Source of the DNA: a virus
Strand: one strand, 5' to 3'
Length of the DNA stretch: 24,628 nt
IMG/VR virus record: IMGVR_UViG_3300042874_000190
Location: 1-24,628 of that record
The translations under genes and the position numbers were made by a program. Of this stretch, positions 1 through 6,321 are shown one piece after another (position 1 is the first letter of the stretch; the number at the start of each line of letters is the position of its first letter). The notes beneath the pieces are model-generated. The model did not search any database, was not told where the DNA came from, and saw only the letters and a list, made by a program, of their open reading frames with translations.

Positions 1-75
1 CAGAACTTGCTGTGCTGTTTCAGAAATGAGATCGACAAACTCAGCAAAGTTTATGGCTACAAAGTACGCGCATGA
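1..75 (+). CDS. C-terminal fragment of an upstream gene
   Basis: The first 24 codons of the window read open in frame 1 and stop at TGA 73-75, ending ...LSKVYGYKVRA. The 5' part lies outside the window, so no function can be given. It is called a gene end because the frame runs up to a promoter and a leader, and because the composition (charged, Lys-rich end) suits a coding tail. It could be a chance open stretch, as only 25 codons are visible. Confidence 0.45.
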   Translation, partial: QNLLCCFRNEIDKLSKVYGYKVRA

Positions 76-85
76 GCACGGGGAT

Positions 86-113
86 TTGACAAAATAAATC
101 CTTATGGTATTAT
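86..113 (+). promoter_or_regulatory. Sigma70-type promoter of the early operon
   Basis: TTGACA at 86-91 is a perfect -35 box. A 16-nt spacer leads to TATTAT at 108-113; TATGAT at 111-116 with a 19-nt spacer is the alternative -10. Transcription would start near 119-121, just at the start of the structured leader. The upstream gene has just ended, so this is the likely promoter of the whole plus-strand operon. Confidence 0.7.
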
Positions 114-119
114 GATAAA

Positions 120-194
120 CATGACGGCTTATCAGGGAGTCATGAACCTGAGACAGCCGAAACCCATTCACGGTTGCCGTCTGTCTTTTTTTTT
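120..194 (+). ncRNA. Structured leader or small RNA with alternative hairpins and a T-run
   Basis: Two sets of pairings exclude each other. Set 1: CATGAC 120-125 with GTCATG 139-144, and AGACAG 151-156 with CTGTCT 181-186, the latter followed by nine T (186-194) as in an intrinsic terminator. Set 2: GACGGC 123-128 with GCCGTC 176-181, enclosing TCAGG 132-136/CCTGA 147-151 and CCG 157-159/CGG 171-173. This fits either a transcription attenuator or riboswitch-like leader of the early operon, or a free small RNA of about 75 nt ending at the T-run. It matches no RNA class I recognise. The terminator stem has a 7-nt bulge on its 3' side, so termination strength is uncertain. Confidence 0.55.
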
Positions 195-210
195 CGATTG
201 GGGCTGAATG

Positions 211-230
211 GGGCGGGAGCATACTCGCCC
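211..230 (+). promoter_or_regulatory. Hairpin just upstream of the first early gene
   Basis: GGGCG 211-215 pairs with CGCCC 226-230, and GAG/CTC can pair inside it, giving a compact GC-rich hairpin 22 nt before the ATG at 253. The start codon is preceded only by a weak purine stretch (AAAGAGAG) rather than GGAG, so the hairpin could affect translation initiation or 5' mRNA stability. Role inferred. Confidence 0.35.
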
Positions 231-252
231 GTAACAAAAGAAAGAGAGTTAT

Positions 253-1125
253 ATGAGTTTCAAGGCAATGGCGTGGGCCGCGTCTGTAAGGACTGGCTCT
301 TCCACAAAAAAAATAATCCTTCTACTGCTGGCCGACAGAGCAAATGATAAGGGCGAGTGTTACCCTTCGATAAAAACAATATCTGAAGATGCTGAACTTT
401 CAGACAGATGTGTTACAAAAAACATCGGAGAGCTCGAGTCATCCGGTTTTGTTCGAGTAGAAAACAGGGTAAATACTTCAAATTTATACCGACTGAACAT
501 TGGTTTTGGTGGTGAACGTGGTTCAGGGGGGGTGGTGAACGACGTTCCTACTAACCTATCATCTGAACCTATCAATGAACCAACCCCTACCCCTTCGGGG
601 TGTTCGACTGATAAATCAGTTGGAGAGGGAGATGGAACCCCCCCAGTTGCGCCGCCCCCCCCTGAAGGGTTCGATGAGTTCTGGCGGGTGTATCCACGCA
701 AAGACAACAAAGCCAAGGCTGTAAAGGCATGGCGTAAGCTGATGAAGGAACCGAACCACCCAGCCGTTGCAGACATCACCGCGCACATAGAAAAGCGTAT
801 CAAGCTTGGAGCGTGGTCTGCCAAAAAGAAAAACTTCATTCCAAATCCGGAAGCGTTCATTAACGGTCGCCGGTGGGAAGACGAGATCATCACGCAGTAT
901 TCAGATAATCCAAAGGATGCGCCAAGGATTGTTTGTACCGAGAAGCTTTCTGACGGGACAGTAGGGCGAGGTATCGTTTATATGACATGGATGCCAACCC
1001 CGAACGGATTGCATAGCAACAGGACTGTAACAAACGAAGAGTTCAGGGAAAAGATTCAGTCCGGCGAATGGATCAATGGCGGGCCGTATCGCGAGTGGCT
1101 TGCGAGCAGAAGGAAAGTTGCTTAG
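253..1125 (+). CDS. Winged-helix phage replication protein
   Basis: A 290-residue protein with two recognisable parts. Residues about 5-75 form a winged helix of the HTH_36 type: LLLADRANDKGECYPS, then a recognition helix in ELSDRCVTKNIGELESSGF. A Pro-rich, low-complexity linker (about 105-137) leads to a C-terminal segment (about 140-215) with FWRVYPRK, KAVKAWRKL and FIPNPEAFINGRRWEDE. That segment is common in phage replication initiator or replisome-organiser proteins. It probably binds the phage origin and recruits the helicase encoded two genes downstream. It is the first gene after the promoter and leader, and its stop codon directly abuts the next ATG (1126). The family is well supported; the biochemical role is inferred. 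Confidence 0.75.
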   Translation: MSFKAMAWAASVRTGSSTKKIILLLLADRANDKGECYPSIKTISEDAELSDRCVTKNIGELESSGFVRVENRVNTSNLYRLNIGFGGERGSGGVVNDVPTNLSSEPINEPTPTPSGCSTDKSVGEGDGTPPVAPPPPEGFDEFWRVYPRKDNKAKAVKAWRKLMKEPNHPAVADITAHIEKRIKLGAWSAKKKNFIPNPEAFINGRRWEDEIITQYSDNPKDAPRIVCTEKLSDGTVGRGIVYMTWMPTPNGLHSNRTVTNEEFREKIQSGEWINGGPYREWLASRRKVA

Positions 1126-1968
1126 ATGCCTAAAACATGCGACGTTCCCGTAGAGCTCAGAGATTTCAACAAAATCTTTGAGAGGATTTCATACAGGCAC
1201 GATTCGGGAACCGCGTTCGATGACTTCCTAACAATCATGATGAATTTTTTCAACATGAATTGTCAGCCCTTAGAGCTGAAGAGATACGAACGAAGAGACA
1301 TTGACGCATTTAACGAGCTACTTCATGAATTCTTACATGTAAGAAAAGTAGCATCTGAAACAAGAGATTGGAGTGATGAGCTCGGAACATTCTATGAAGT
1401 TTTGGCTGGAGGATGTAAGCGATCTTCATTCGGACAGTTCTTCACTCCTGTGCATTTATGCACGTTGTCTGCAAAGATGACTGCCAACAGTTCTTGTTCC
1501 GGAAACTTTGTAAACGATCCGGCTTGCGGGTCGGGTAGAATGCTCGTTGCGTTTCACATTCAAAGCAAAGGAAATTATCTTTTCGGAGAAGACCTTGATC
1601 CAATGTGCTGTAAAATGGCCGCACTCAATCTCATGTTTCACGGATGCGTTGGCGAGGTCATAAACATAAACTCTATATCAAGGGACTCTTACAGAGGAGG
1701 GTGGAGAATCAATCCGATACTGTACTCTTCTGGGATACCGTGCATTCAAACGATAACCGCAAATGAAAGCTTTTCATGGTGCGGATTTGTGTCACACCAA
1801 TTCAAAAGAAGGAACACCAGTGAACAAGGAAGAAGCGAAACAGGGAATACGGATAGATCGTCTGGCGATGGAAGCGGGATATACGCTTACAAAGGGCGGG
1901 CCGAACGAGATGAAATTACTGTGTCCAAATCCGGAGCACAACGACACCAATGCCTCATGCAATATTAA
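1126..1968 (+). CDS. N-6 adenine methylase-like protein lacking motif IV
   Basis: A 280-residue protein resembling the core of HsdM-type N6-adenine methyltransferases. GQFFTP lies at 103-108, the AdoMet-binding motif I DPACGSG at 131-137, and the acidic loop EDLDP at 155-159, followed by NLMFHG. The catalytic motif IV (N/D-P-P-Y/F) expected after this is not present; instead the chain reads GEVININSIS...GWRINP. It may bind AdoMet or DNA without methylating, or belong to a divergent clade. The start abuts the upstream stop. The last ~50 residues, after HQFKRR, are Ser/Gly/Arg-rich and overlap the start of the primase gene in another frame. They look like out-of-frame reading, so the original C-terminus may lie near residue 225 and its stop may have been lost by an indel. 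Confidence 0.6.
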   Translation: MPKTCDVPVELRDFNKIFERISYRHDSGTAFDDFLTIMMNFFNMNCQPLELKRYERRDIDAFNELLHEFLHVRKVASETRDWSDELGTFYEVLAGGCKRSSFGQFFTPVHLCTLSAKMTANSSCSGNFVNDPACGSGRMLVAFHIQSKGNYLFGEDLDPMCCKMAALNLMFHGCVGEVININSISRDSYRGGWRINPILYSSGIPCIQTITANESFSWCGFVSHQFKRRNTSEQGRSETGNTDRSSGDGSGIYAYKGRAERDEITVSKSGAQRHQCLMQY

Positions 1969-3670
1969 CACAGCAAAGAATCTTTTCCGGTGCTTAGGGT
2001 GCGGCAAGCAGGGTGATGTTTTCAGCTGGGTTATGATGATCGAGAAGTGCGATTTCAAAACCGCCTGCGTCAAGCTTGGCGTTGAGAACGATGAACAAAC
2101 CCACTGCGAACATTCATCAAAGCCGCGTCAACCCCGTCAACCAGACCGTCAACATAAACCCGCATACAAGCCGCCTCCGGCAAAAGATATTCCTGAAGCA
2201 AAGTCTAAGCCAAAGTACAGGCCGTCTCCCGAATATCTTACTAAGGCTCAAGCCTACAAGGATCATAAAGGAAAGGTTGTTTACAAATCGATACGATATG
2301 ATTATCCGGACGGAACAAAGGAGTTCCAGCTGTGCCATGTAAACGAACTTGGTGCGGACGTATTTACAATGAAGGGTGTCCAGAGAATCCCGTACAATTA
2401 CGACATCTTCACGAAAGTTAATACGATCTACTTTGTTGAGGGAGAGAAGTGCGCTGATGCAATGATGGAAATCCTTCGTATGCCAGCAACGACAACGGTT
2501 GGCGGATCGAAGGCTTGGCAAAAAGAGTACGCTGAATACTTCTCCGGAAAGCATCTGATATTGATACCTGATAATGACGATGCTGGACGAGCATACATGA
2601 AGCAGGTTGCTGATGACTGCATGGAGAACGCCGCTTCGATAAAAATTCTCGATCTGTTTTCAGACAAAAAATATGAAAAGAAGTGGGATATTGCGGACGA
2701 AATTCAGGAGAAGGATCATCCGGACTTCTATGCGAATGAAATTGCAGAGCAGGCTTTACTTGCGCCATCGTGGATTGGCGGAGTTCGAGTTGATGGAGCG
2801 ACAGCTGAACAGCTTACGGCAAAGCTGAGAAAGAGGTATCGCGATTGGCAGGGCGGAGGTCTCGACCTGAAGGAAATATTTCCTGCTTTTTCAAGCAGGG
2901 CATTGAGGCCGCTTGTTGGTGGAGACGTTCTTGTTTTGAACGCACAAACCGGAGCCGGTAAAACTGCGCTCGCACAGAACATAGCTGTTCACTATAACGA
3001 GGTTCCGATTCCTTGGTTTTCGATAGAGCTAGAGGAAACGAGGATGCACGAGAGAAATCTCATCCTTACAAATGAGATGACTGGAGACGAGGTTGAGTCT
3101 GCGATTCTTGCCGAACAGCATCTCGATACAAGCAGGTTTGACCATATCCACATCTACGATAATGCGATGTGTGATCTGGATTATATTGATAAACAGCTAA
3201 CCCTTATGCCACTGAAGACAGGAAGTAGCCCGAGGCTTGCGGTCGTCGATTACATCCAGCTGATGAGATCACCAAACGGGGCGAAGAATCTTTCTCCGTT
3301 CGAGAGAATATCTGAGAACGCTGTTGGAATAAAGATGCTTGCAAAAAAGCACAACATTGTTATCTGCTTAATCTCTCAGATCGGAAGAAAGGATGAGGCA
3401 AACCTTGGTGCGGCAAAGGGCTCCGGAGCAATTGAGGAATCCGCCACTGTTCTTATCGGTCTGAATTATGCGGACGGTATAGCTGACGCTCGAGAAGTCG
3501 GCGTGTTCAAAAACTCAAACGGAGACTCTGACTTCAGAGAAATAGTTTCCTACATTGGGAAGTACTTCAAGTTCATGGAGGCAAGGCCAATGCCCAGAAG
3601 CGTAACTCAACTACCAGCAAGGAATCCAGATGGATCAACAAACGAACGAAGTGAAGACCAGCCTTTCTGA
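1820..3670 (+). CDS. Bifunctional DNA primase-helicase (T7 gp4-like)
   Basis: Synthesises primers and unwinds DNA at the phage fork. With the GTG at 1820 it has 616 residues. The order is: zinc finger (C35, H40, C58, C61), TOPRIM domain (VEGEK with E208; IPDNDDAG with D251 and D253), and a RecA-fold DnaB-type helicase (Walker A AQTGAGKT 375-382; Walker B VVDYIQL 475-481; LISQIGR 517-523; GSGAIEESA near 535). The GTG is chosen because AGAAGGA lies 7 nt before it. An upstream ATG at 1763 would add 19 unconvincing residues and has no SD. The gene overlaps the methylase-like frame by 149 nt, which is unusual. A linker rich in Pro, Gln and Lys (about 100-135) joins the zinc finger to TOPRIM. Confidence 0.9.
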   Translation: MNKEEAKQGIRIDRLAMEAGYTLTKGGPNEMKLLCPNPEHNDTNASCNINTAKNLFRCLGCGKQGDVFSWVMMIEKCDFKTACVKLGVENDEQTHCEHSSKPRQPRQPDRQHKPAYKPPPAKDIPEAKSKPKYRPSPEYLTKAQAYKDHKGKVVYKSIRYDYPDGTKEFQLCHVNELGADVFTMKGVQRIPYNYDIFTKVNTIYFVEGEKCADAMMEILRMPATTTVGGSKAWQKEYAEYFSGKHLILIPDNDDAGRAYMKQVADDCMENAASIKILDLFSDKKYEKKWDIADEIQEKDHPDFYANEIAEQALLAPSWIGGVRVDGATAEQLTAKLRKRYRDWQGGGLDLKEIFPAFSSRALRPLVGGDVLVLNAQTGAGKTALAQNIAVHYNEVPIPWFSIELEETRMHERNLILTNEMTGDEVESAILAEQHLDTSRFDHIHIYDNAMCDLDYIDKQLTLMPLKTGSSPRLAVVDYIQLMRSPNGAKNLSPFERISENAVGIKMLAKKHNIVICLISQIGRKDEANLGAAKGSGAIEESATVLIGLNYADGIADAREVGVFKNSNGDSDFREIVSYIGKYFKFMEARPMPRSVTQLPARNPDGSTNERSEDQPF

Positions 3671-3950
3671 AATACTCGAAGAGGAACTTTTGTACTGGAT
3701 TGCTCTCGAGGATGGTGAGCCGGATCAGAGAAAAAAATATATTATACATGGCGGAAAATGTGAGGTTCTTTTTTTGAGGGATTTATCCTCTCAAATAAAT
3801 AGAGAGTTTCTTCTCGCTAGACACAAGGAGGTTCGTGACAGAAAGGTAAATACAAAGCTCTACGAATTGATGGTTGCATCAAAGGAGCGCGACGAAAAAA
3901 GAATGGAGGCGATTGTTCGCATCGGAACAAAGCTGAAGTCTGTGGTTTGA
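3630..3950 (+). CDS. Small hypothetical early protein
   Basis: A 106-residue acidic N-terminal/basic C-terminal protein that I do not recognise. It has predicted mostly helical character with many Arg/Lys/Glu (EVRDRKVNTKLYELM, ERDEKRMEAIVR) and no Cys motif or membrane segment. The start ATG at 3630 lies inside the last 41 nt of the primase-helicase gene with AAGGAA 6 nt upstream, so the two are probably translationally coupled. Its place between the helicase and SSB genes suggests an accessory role in replication, but nothing in the sequence proves this. Its stop codon overlaps the -35 box of the next promoter. Confidence 0.7.
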   Translation: MDQQTNEVKTSLSEILEEELLYWIALEDGEPDQRKKYIIHGGKCEVLFLRDLSSQINREFLLARHKEVRDRKVNTKLYELMVASKERDEKRMEAIVRIGTKLKSVV

Positions 3951-3979
3951 CAAAAATCAAAATAGGTGTAGTATATAAA
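3947..3979 (+). promoter_or_regulatory. Second sigma70-type promoter, before the SSB gene
   Basis: TTGACA at 3947-3952 is followed by an A-rich spacer and by TATATA at 3972-3977 (19-nt spacer) or the overlapping GTATAT (18 nt). It shares TTGACAAAA and an AT-rich spacer with the promoter at 86. The AAGGAG ribosome site at 3987-3992 and ATG at 4000 follow directly, so it would boost SSB, tRNA and nuclease expression. The spacer is longer than optimal. Confidence 0.55.
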
Positions 3980-3999
3980 TCAAATAAAAGGAGTGGCTA

Positions 4000-4737
4000 A
4001 TGAGTAAGTTATATATCGCGAATGCTGGCGTTGCAGTTGATAAATCCTTCCCGAGTAAACAAGAGGCCGGAAAGATGGTCAACGCGTATGAGATACCATG
4101 CTCCGGTACGATTGATGGGGTACAATCCCCGTTCACAATCAAAATCTACGGAGTAGGATCGAATGAGAAAATCAAAAGTGGTATGACTGTCGTTGGTGTT
4201 CTGAACGCACAGTACGGAACATACGATGTTAAAAAGGGAGACAATCCAGACCTGTTCAAAAGTGCTGGTGGAGGGCCTTTCGGTGGAAGGAGCGGCGGAT
4301 TCGAGCAACGTAAGTTTATCAACTACGAACTCGAAGCCGTGAAGCTTGCGGTTGAGGTTGTGAAGGCGGCCTCCGTTCAGGTTGTAATCGCCGGTGAGGT
4401 TACTGCTGAAGACATCGCTGAGAAGGCGGTAGCAATCGCCCGCAATACGTTTGTTCCATACCTTCGCTCGGTATCTCAGAGACACGATGATGTTGCAAAG
4501 GCTGATAACACGAAGCATCTTCAGGGTCAGGCCATCAGGCAGATCATCCAGAACAACGGGCTTATCGATATGGTTCGTGGTGCCAAGCTGACAAACGGAC
4601 AGCTGGCGGCTGAGTATGAAGCGAGCGGAGGAGACGCGAATAAGTTCATCACGCAGATTCGCGCAAAGTTTGCATCGTTCGACTCGAAACCAGCTCCGGA
4701 CGCTCCGGCTGAATTCGATGACGATATTCCGTTCTAA
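4000..4737 (+). CDS. Single-stranded DNA-binding protein
   Basis: A 245-residue phage SSB-like protein. The hallmark is the acidic C-terminal tip EFDDDIPF, the protein-interaction tail of bacterial SSBs and of many phage SSBs, preceded by a flexible Pro/Ala linker. The N-terminal part (about 30-75) is beta-rich (PFTIKIYGVG, TVVGVLNAQYG), compatible with an OB fold. A Gly/Phe-rich patch (AGGGPFGGRSGG, about 90-101) is typical of SSB linkers. It would coat ssDNA exposed by the helicase and recruit partner enzymes. It has its own promoter and a strong AAGGAG site, as expected for a protein needed in bulk. It is not close to E. coli SSB in sequence, and the fold assignment rests mostly on the tail and the context. 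Confidence 0.7.
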   Translation: MSKLYIANAGVAVDKSFPSKQEAGKMVNAYEIPCSGTIDGVQSPFTIKIYGVGSNEKIKSGMTVVGVLNAQYGTYDVKKGDNPDLFKSAGGGPFGGRSGGFEQRKFINYELEAVKLAVEVVKAASVQVVIAGEVTAEDIAEKAVAIARNTFVPYLRSVSQRHDDVAKADNTKHLQGQAIRQIIQNNGLIDMVRGAKLTNGQLAAEYEASGGDANKFITQIRAKFASFDSKPAPDAPAEFDDDIPF

Positions 4738-4745
4738 CAATTAAC

Positions 4746-4817
4746 TGCGGGGTGGAGCAATGGTAGCTCGCTTGGCTCATAACCAAGAGGTTGCCGGTTC
4801 GAGTCCGGCCCCCGCAA
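4746..4817 (+). tRNA. tRNA-Met (CAT), initiator-like
   Basis: A complete 72-nt cloverleaf: acceptor TGCGGGG 4746-4752 with CCCCGCA 4810-4816 (7 pairs), D arm GAGC/GCTC, anticodon arm CTTGG/CCAAG with loop CTCATAA (anticodon CAT at 4778-4780), T arm GCCGG/CCGGC with TTCGAGT, and discriminator A 4817. CCA is not encoded. Much of the body matches bacterial tRNA-fMet (CGGGGTGGAGCA, GGTAGCTCG, CTCATAACC), including the A11:U24 pair of bacterial initiators. However, position 1 is T, forming a weak T1:A72 pair in place of the C1/A72 mismatch, and only two of the three anticodon-stem G:C pairs remain. It lies in the early operon between SSB and the nuclease. An Ile-CAT (lysidine) or elongator Met role is the alternative. 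Confidence 0.93.
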
Positions 4818-4821
4818 AAAT

Positions 4822-4852
4822 GTTCCACAGTGGAACTGTTCTACGTAGAACA
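4822..4852 (+). repeat. Two adjacent palindromes after the tRNA
   Basis: GTTCCACAGTGGAAC (4822-4836, 6-bp arms around CAG) is followed without gap by TGTTCTACGTAGAACA (4837-4852, a perfect 16-nt palindrome). Both share the half-site TGTTCYAC at 16-nt spacing. As RNA they form two small hairpins directly 3' of the tRNA, which could help 3' processing or stability. As DNA they look like tandem sites for a dimeric protein. No T-run follows, so they are not an intrinsic terminator. Confidence 0.7.
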
Positions 4853-4890
4853 ATTCAGGAAAAACAAATTAACCAGCAAGGAAACTAACC

Positions 4891-5898
4891 ATGAAAGTAT
4901 CATTCAATACAGCCGGAACAACGTTCGCCGTAAAAGCTGACGACCGTGTAAGAAAGCACATCCCCGAAGGACTGTGCGAGCTTAGACATGTTCCGTTTAT
5001 CCATGAAACAGACCCTTCAAGGAGCGACCAGAATGCTGTAGAGGTATGGAACAAAGGCGTTCGCATCGGATACATGCCCAAGGGATCGCCTGCGCGGGCC
5101 GCATTCTTCGAGATGCAGGCAGAGGGGGTTGACATCAACGCGACAGTCGTTCGGTTCCTGTACGCCATTTATGACGGGAATTTGAACATCATCGACGACA
5201 CATTCAATGACGTTCTCGACGGGTATCTCGCATCTGTTGAGATCGAGTTCGAGGCGGCTGTCACTTCTACGCACTACACAATCGGAGGAAAAGAATACAT
5301 TCGGGCAACATGCGTATCCGGAATCATTGATGAAGTTGGCTTTGAAATTCCGGAGCACCTGTACAAATGGATGACCGAAACTGACGGAAAAAAACTTTCG
5401 CATATCGAGTATCTTGAGAAACTCGAAAAGACGCGGATCGAAGGGATCAAACTCCATCACGCCTGTCACCAGTTTGTTCAGTTCGGCGTATCGAATCAGG
5501 ATACCCCCAAGGGGCTCGATGAGATCGTTGCAAAATTCGGAGTGGAATTTATCAGCGCGGAACAGGTTGTGTTCGATAACCAGTACAAAGTTGCTGGCCG
5601 GTACGATATGTTATGCAAGGCAATGGTCAAAGATGAAGGATGCAAAAAGAAGATCATCATGGACTGGAAGCGTGGATCGAAGATTCGCGTAGCCTACATG
5701 CTTCAGTCTGCATTCTATGCCAAAAAGACAGGTGCCGATGGATTCTGGATCGTTCTGTTCGGCGGAAAAAACAAGTGTGGATACTCGATCAAGATGTTTA
5801 ACAAGCAGGACATCGACACACTGTATGAAGTATTCATGTCGCTGGCTATGTGCATCAGCTGGCTTGGAGAATTCAAGGAATTCAAACTGAAAAAATAA
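4891..5898 (+). CDS. HIRAN domain - PD-(D/E)XK nuclease fusion
   Basis: A 335-residue protein. Residues about 28-75 read as a HIRAN domain (VPFIHETDPSRSDQNAVEVW, then RIGYMPKGSPARAAFF), a fold that binds DNA ends in HLTF/Rad5 helicases. The C-terminal half carries a RecB/lambda-exonuclease-like PD-(D/E)XK core: E224 (SAEQVV), D239 (AGRYD), D258-W-K260 (MDWKRG) and Q272 in MLQSAFYA, all in the right order and spacing. It is probably an exonuclease or end-processing nuclease acting in phage recombination with the SSB encoded upstream. The ATG has AAGGAA upstream. The fusion of these two domains is what stands out. Family placement of the nuclease is firm; the HIRAN call rests on the conserved D-NAV-V-N-G-IGY pattern. 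Confidence 0.78.
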   Translation: MKVSFNTAGTTFAVKADDRVRKHIPEGLCELRHVPFIHETDPSRSDQNAVEVWNKGVRIGYMPKGSPARAAFFEMQAEGVDINATVVRFLYAIYDGNLNIIDDTFNDVLDGYLASVEIEFEAAVTSTHYTIGGKEYIRATCVSGIIDEVGFEIPEHLYKWMTETDGKKLSHIEYLEKLEKTRIEGIKLHHACHQFVQFGVSNQDTPKGLDEIVAKFGVEFISAEQVVFDNQYKVAGRYDMLCKAMVKDEGCKKKIIMDWKRGSKIRVAYMLQSAFYAKKTGADGFWIVLFGGKNKCGYSIKMFNKQDIDTLYEVFMSLAMCISWLGEFKEFKLKK

Positions 5899-5906
5899 AT
5901 TTATTA

Positions 5907-5962
5907 GTGGCGGCTGACTTATGAAGTCGTAAGGGAAGCCGGACGCTCCGGCCATCCGCCAC
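5907..5962 (+). ncRNA. Compact three-helix RNA element before the MazG-like gene
   Basis: GTGGCGG 5907-5913 pairs with CCGCCAC 5956-5962, closing a junction with two perfect hairpins: GACTT(ATG)AAGTC 5916-5928 and GCCGG(ACGCT)CCGGC 5938-5952. Seventeen perfect pairs in 56 nt in an 84-nt intergenic gap are far above chance. There is no U-tract, so it is not an intrinsic terminator. It has no proper anticodon or T loop, so it is not a tRNA. It ends 10 nt before the GGAG of the next gene and could be a riboswitch-like leader, a processed small RNA or a protein-binding site. Class unknown. Confidence 0.6.
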
Positions 5963-5982
5963 CGATATGTTTTGGAGTAGAA

Positions 5983-6321
5983 ATGAAACACCACCTTATA
6001 ACAGCCCTCAAAGAGTTCCAGCAAGACATCCACAAAAATGCTATCGACAAGGGATGGTACGACGGATCGGACAGAAACGACGGCGAGATGATTGCTCTAA
6101 TGCACTCAGAACTTTCCGAAGCACTTGAGGCAATGCGGCACGGCAATCCGCAAGACGATAAGATTCCGGAATTCAGCGGCGTTGAGGCAGAGCTTGCCGA
6201 TACACTGATACGAATCCTTGACTTTGCAGAGTTTAGAAAACTCCGAGTCATTGAAGCCGCATTTGCGAAGCACGAAATGAATAAAGGCCGCGAGCACAAA
6301 CACGGCGGAAAGAAGTTCTAA
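5983..6321 (+). CDS. MazG-like nucleotide pyrophosphohydrolase
   Basis: A 112-residue all-alpha protein of the MazG/dUTPase-like NTP pyrophosphatase group. The metal-binding motifs are visible: SELSEALEAMR with E43 and E46, and VEAELADTLIRILDF with E70 and D73. Between them, HGNPQDDKIPEFSG matches the loop of phage MazG-like proteins. Such enzymes hydrolyse (d)NTPs or alarmone-type nucleotides to monophosphates, and in phages they are thought to shape the nucleotide pool during infection. GGAG lies 7 nt before the ATG. The stop overlaps the next ATG (TAATG). The C-terminus is His/Lys/Gly-rich. Confidence 0.8.
   Translation: MKHHLITALKEFQQDIHKNAIDKGWYDGSDRNDGEMIALMHSELSEALEAMRHGNPQDDKIPEFSGVEAELADTLIRILDFAEFRKLRVIEAAFAKHEMNKGREHKHGGKKF

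Noticed and set aside
120-194. Known riboswitch classes (c-di-GMP, fluoride, mini-ykkC)
   Set aside because: I compared core motifs from memory and none fit; the element is left unclassified.
1763-1819. Upstream ATG start for the primase-helicase
   Set aside because: The added 19 residues (MKAFHGADLC...) have no SD and belong to the methylase-like frame in another phase; GTG 1820 has a strong SD at good distance.
4009-4740. A long (243-codon) open frame antisense to the SSB gene
   Set aside because: It mirrors the codon bias of the SSB gene, has no ribosome site and gives Arg/Cys/Leu-rich sequence with no family look.
4821-4852. Possible LexA/SOS-type operator (TGTTC...GAACA)
   Set aside because: The motif I recall for Verrucomicrobia LexA is TGTTC-N4-GAACA; here the gaps are 7 and 6 nt, and the site lies behind a tRNA inside an operon, not at a promoter.
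5907-5962. A second, degenerate tRNA
   Set aside because: It has a 7-bp closing stem, but no D arm, no TTC-type T loop and no valid 7-nt anticodon loop with stem of 5.
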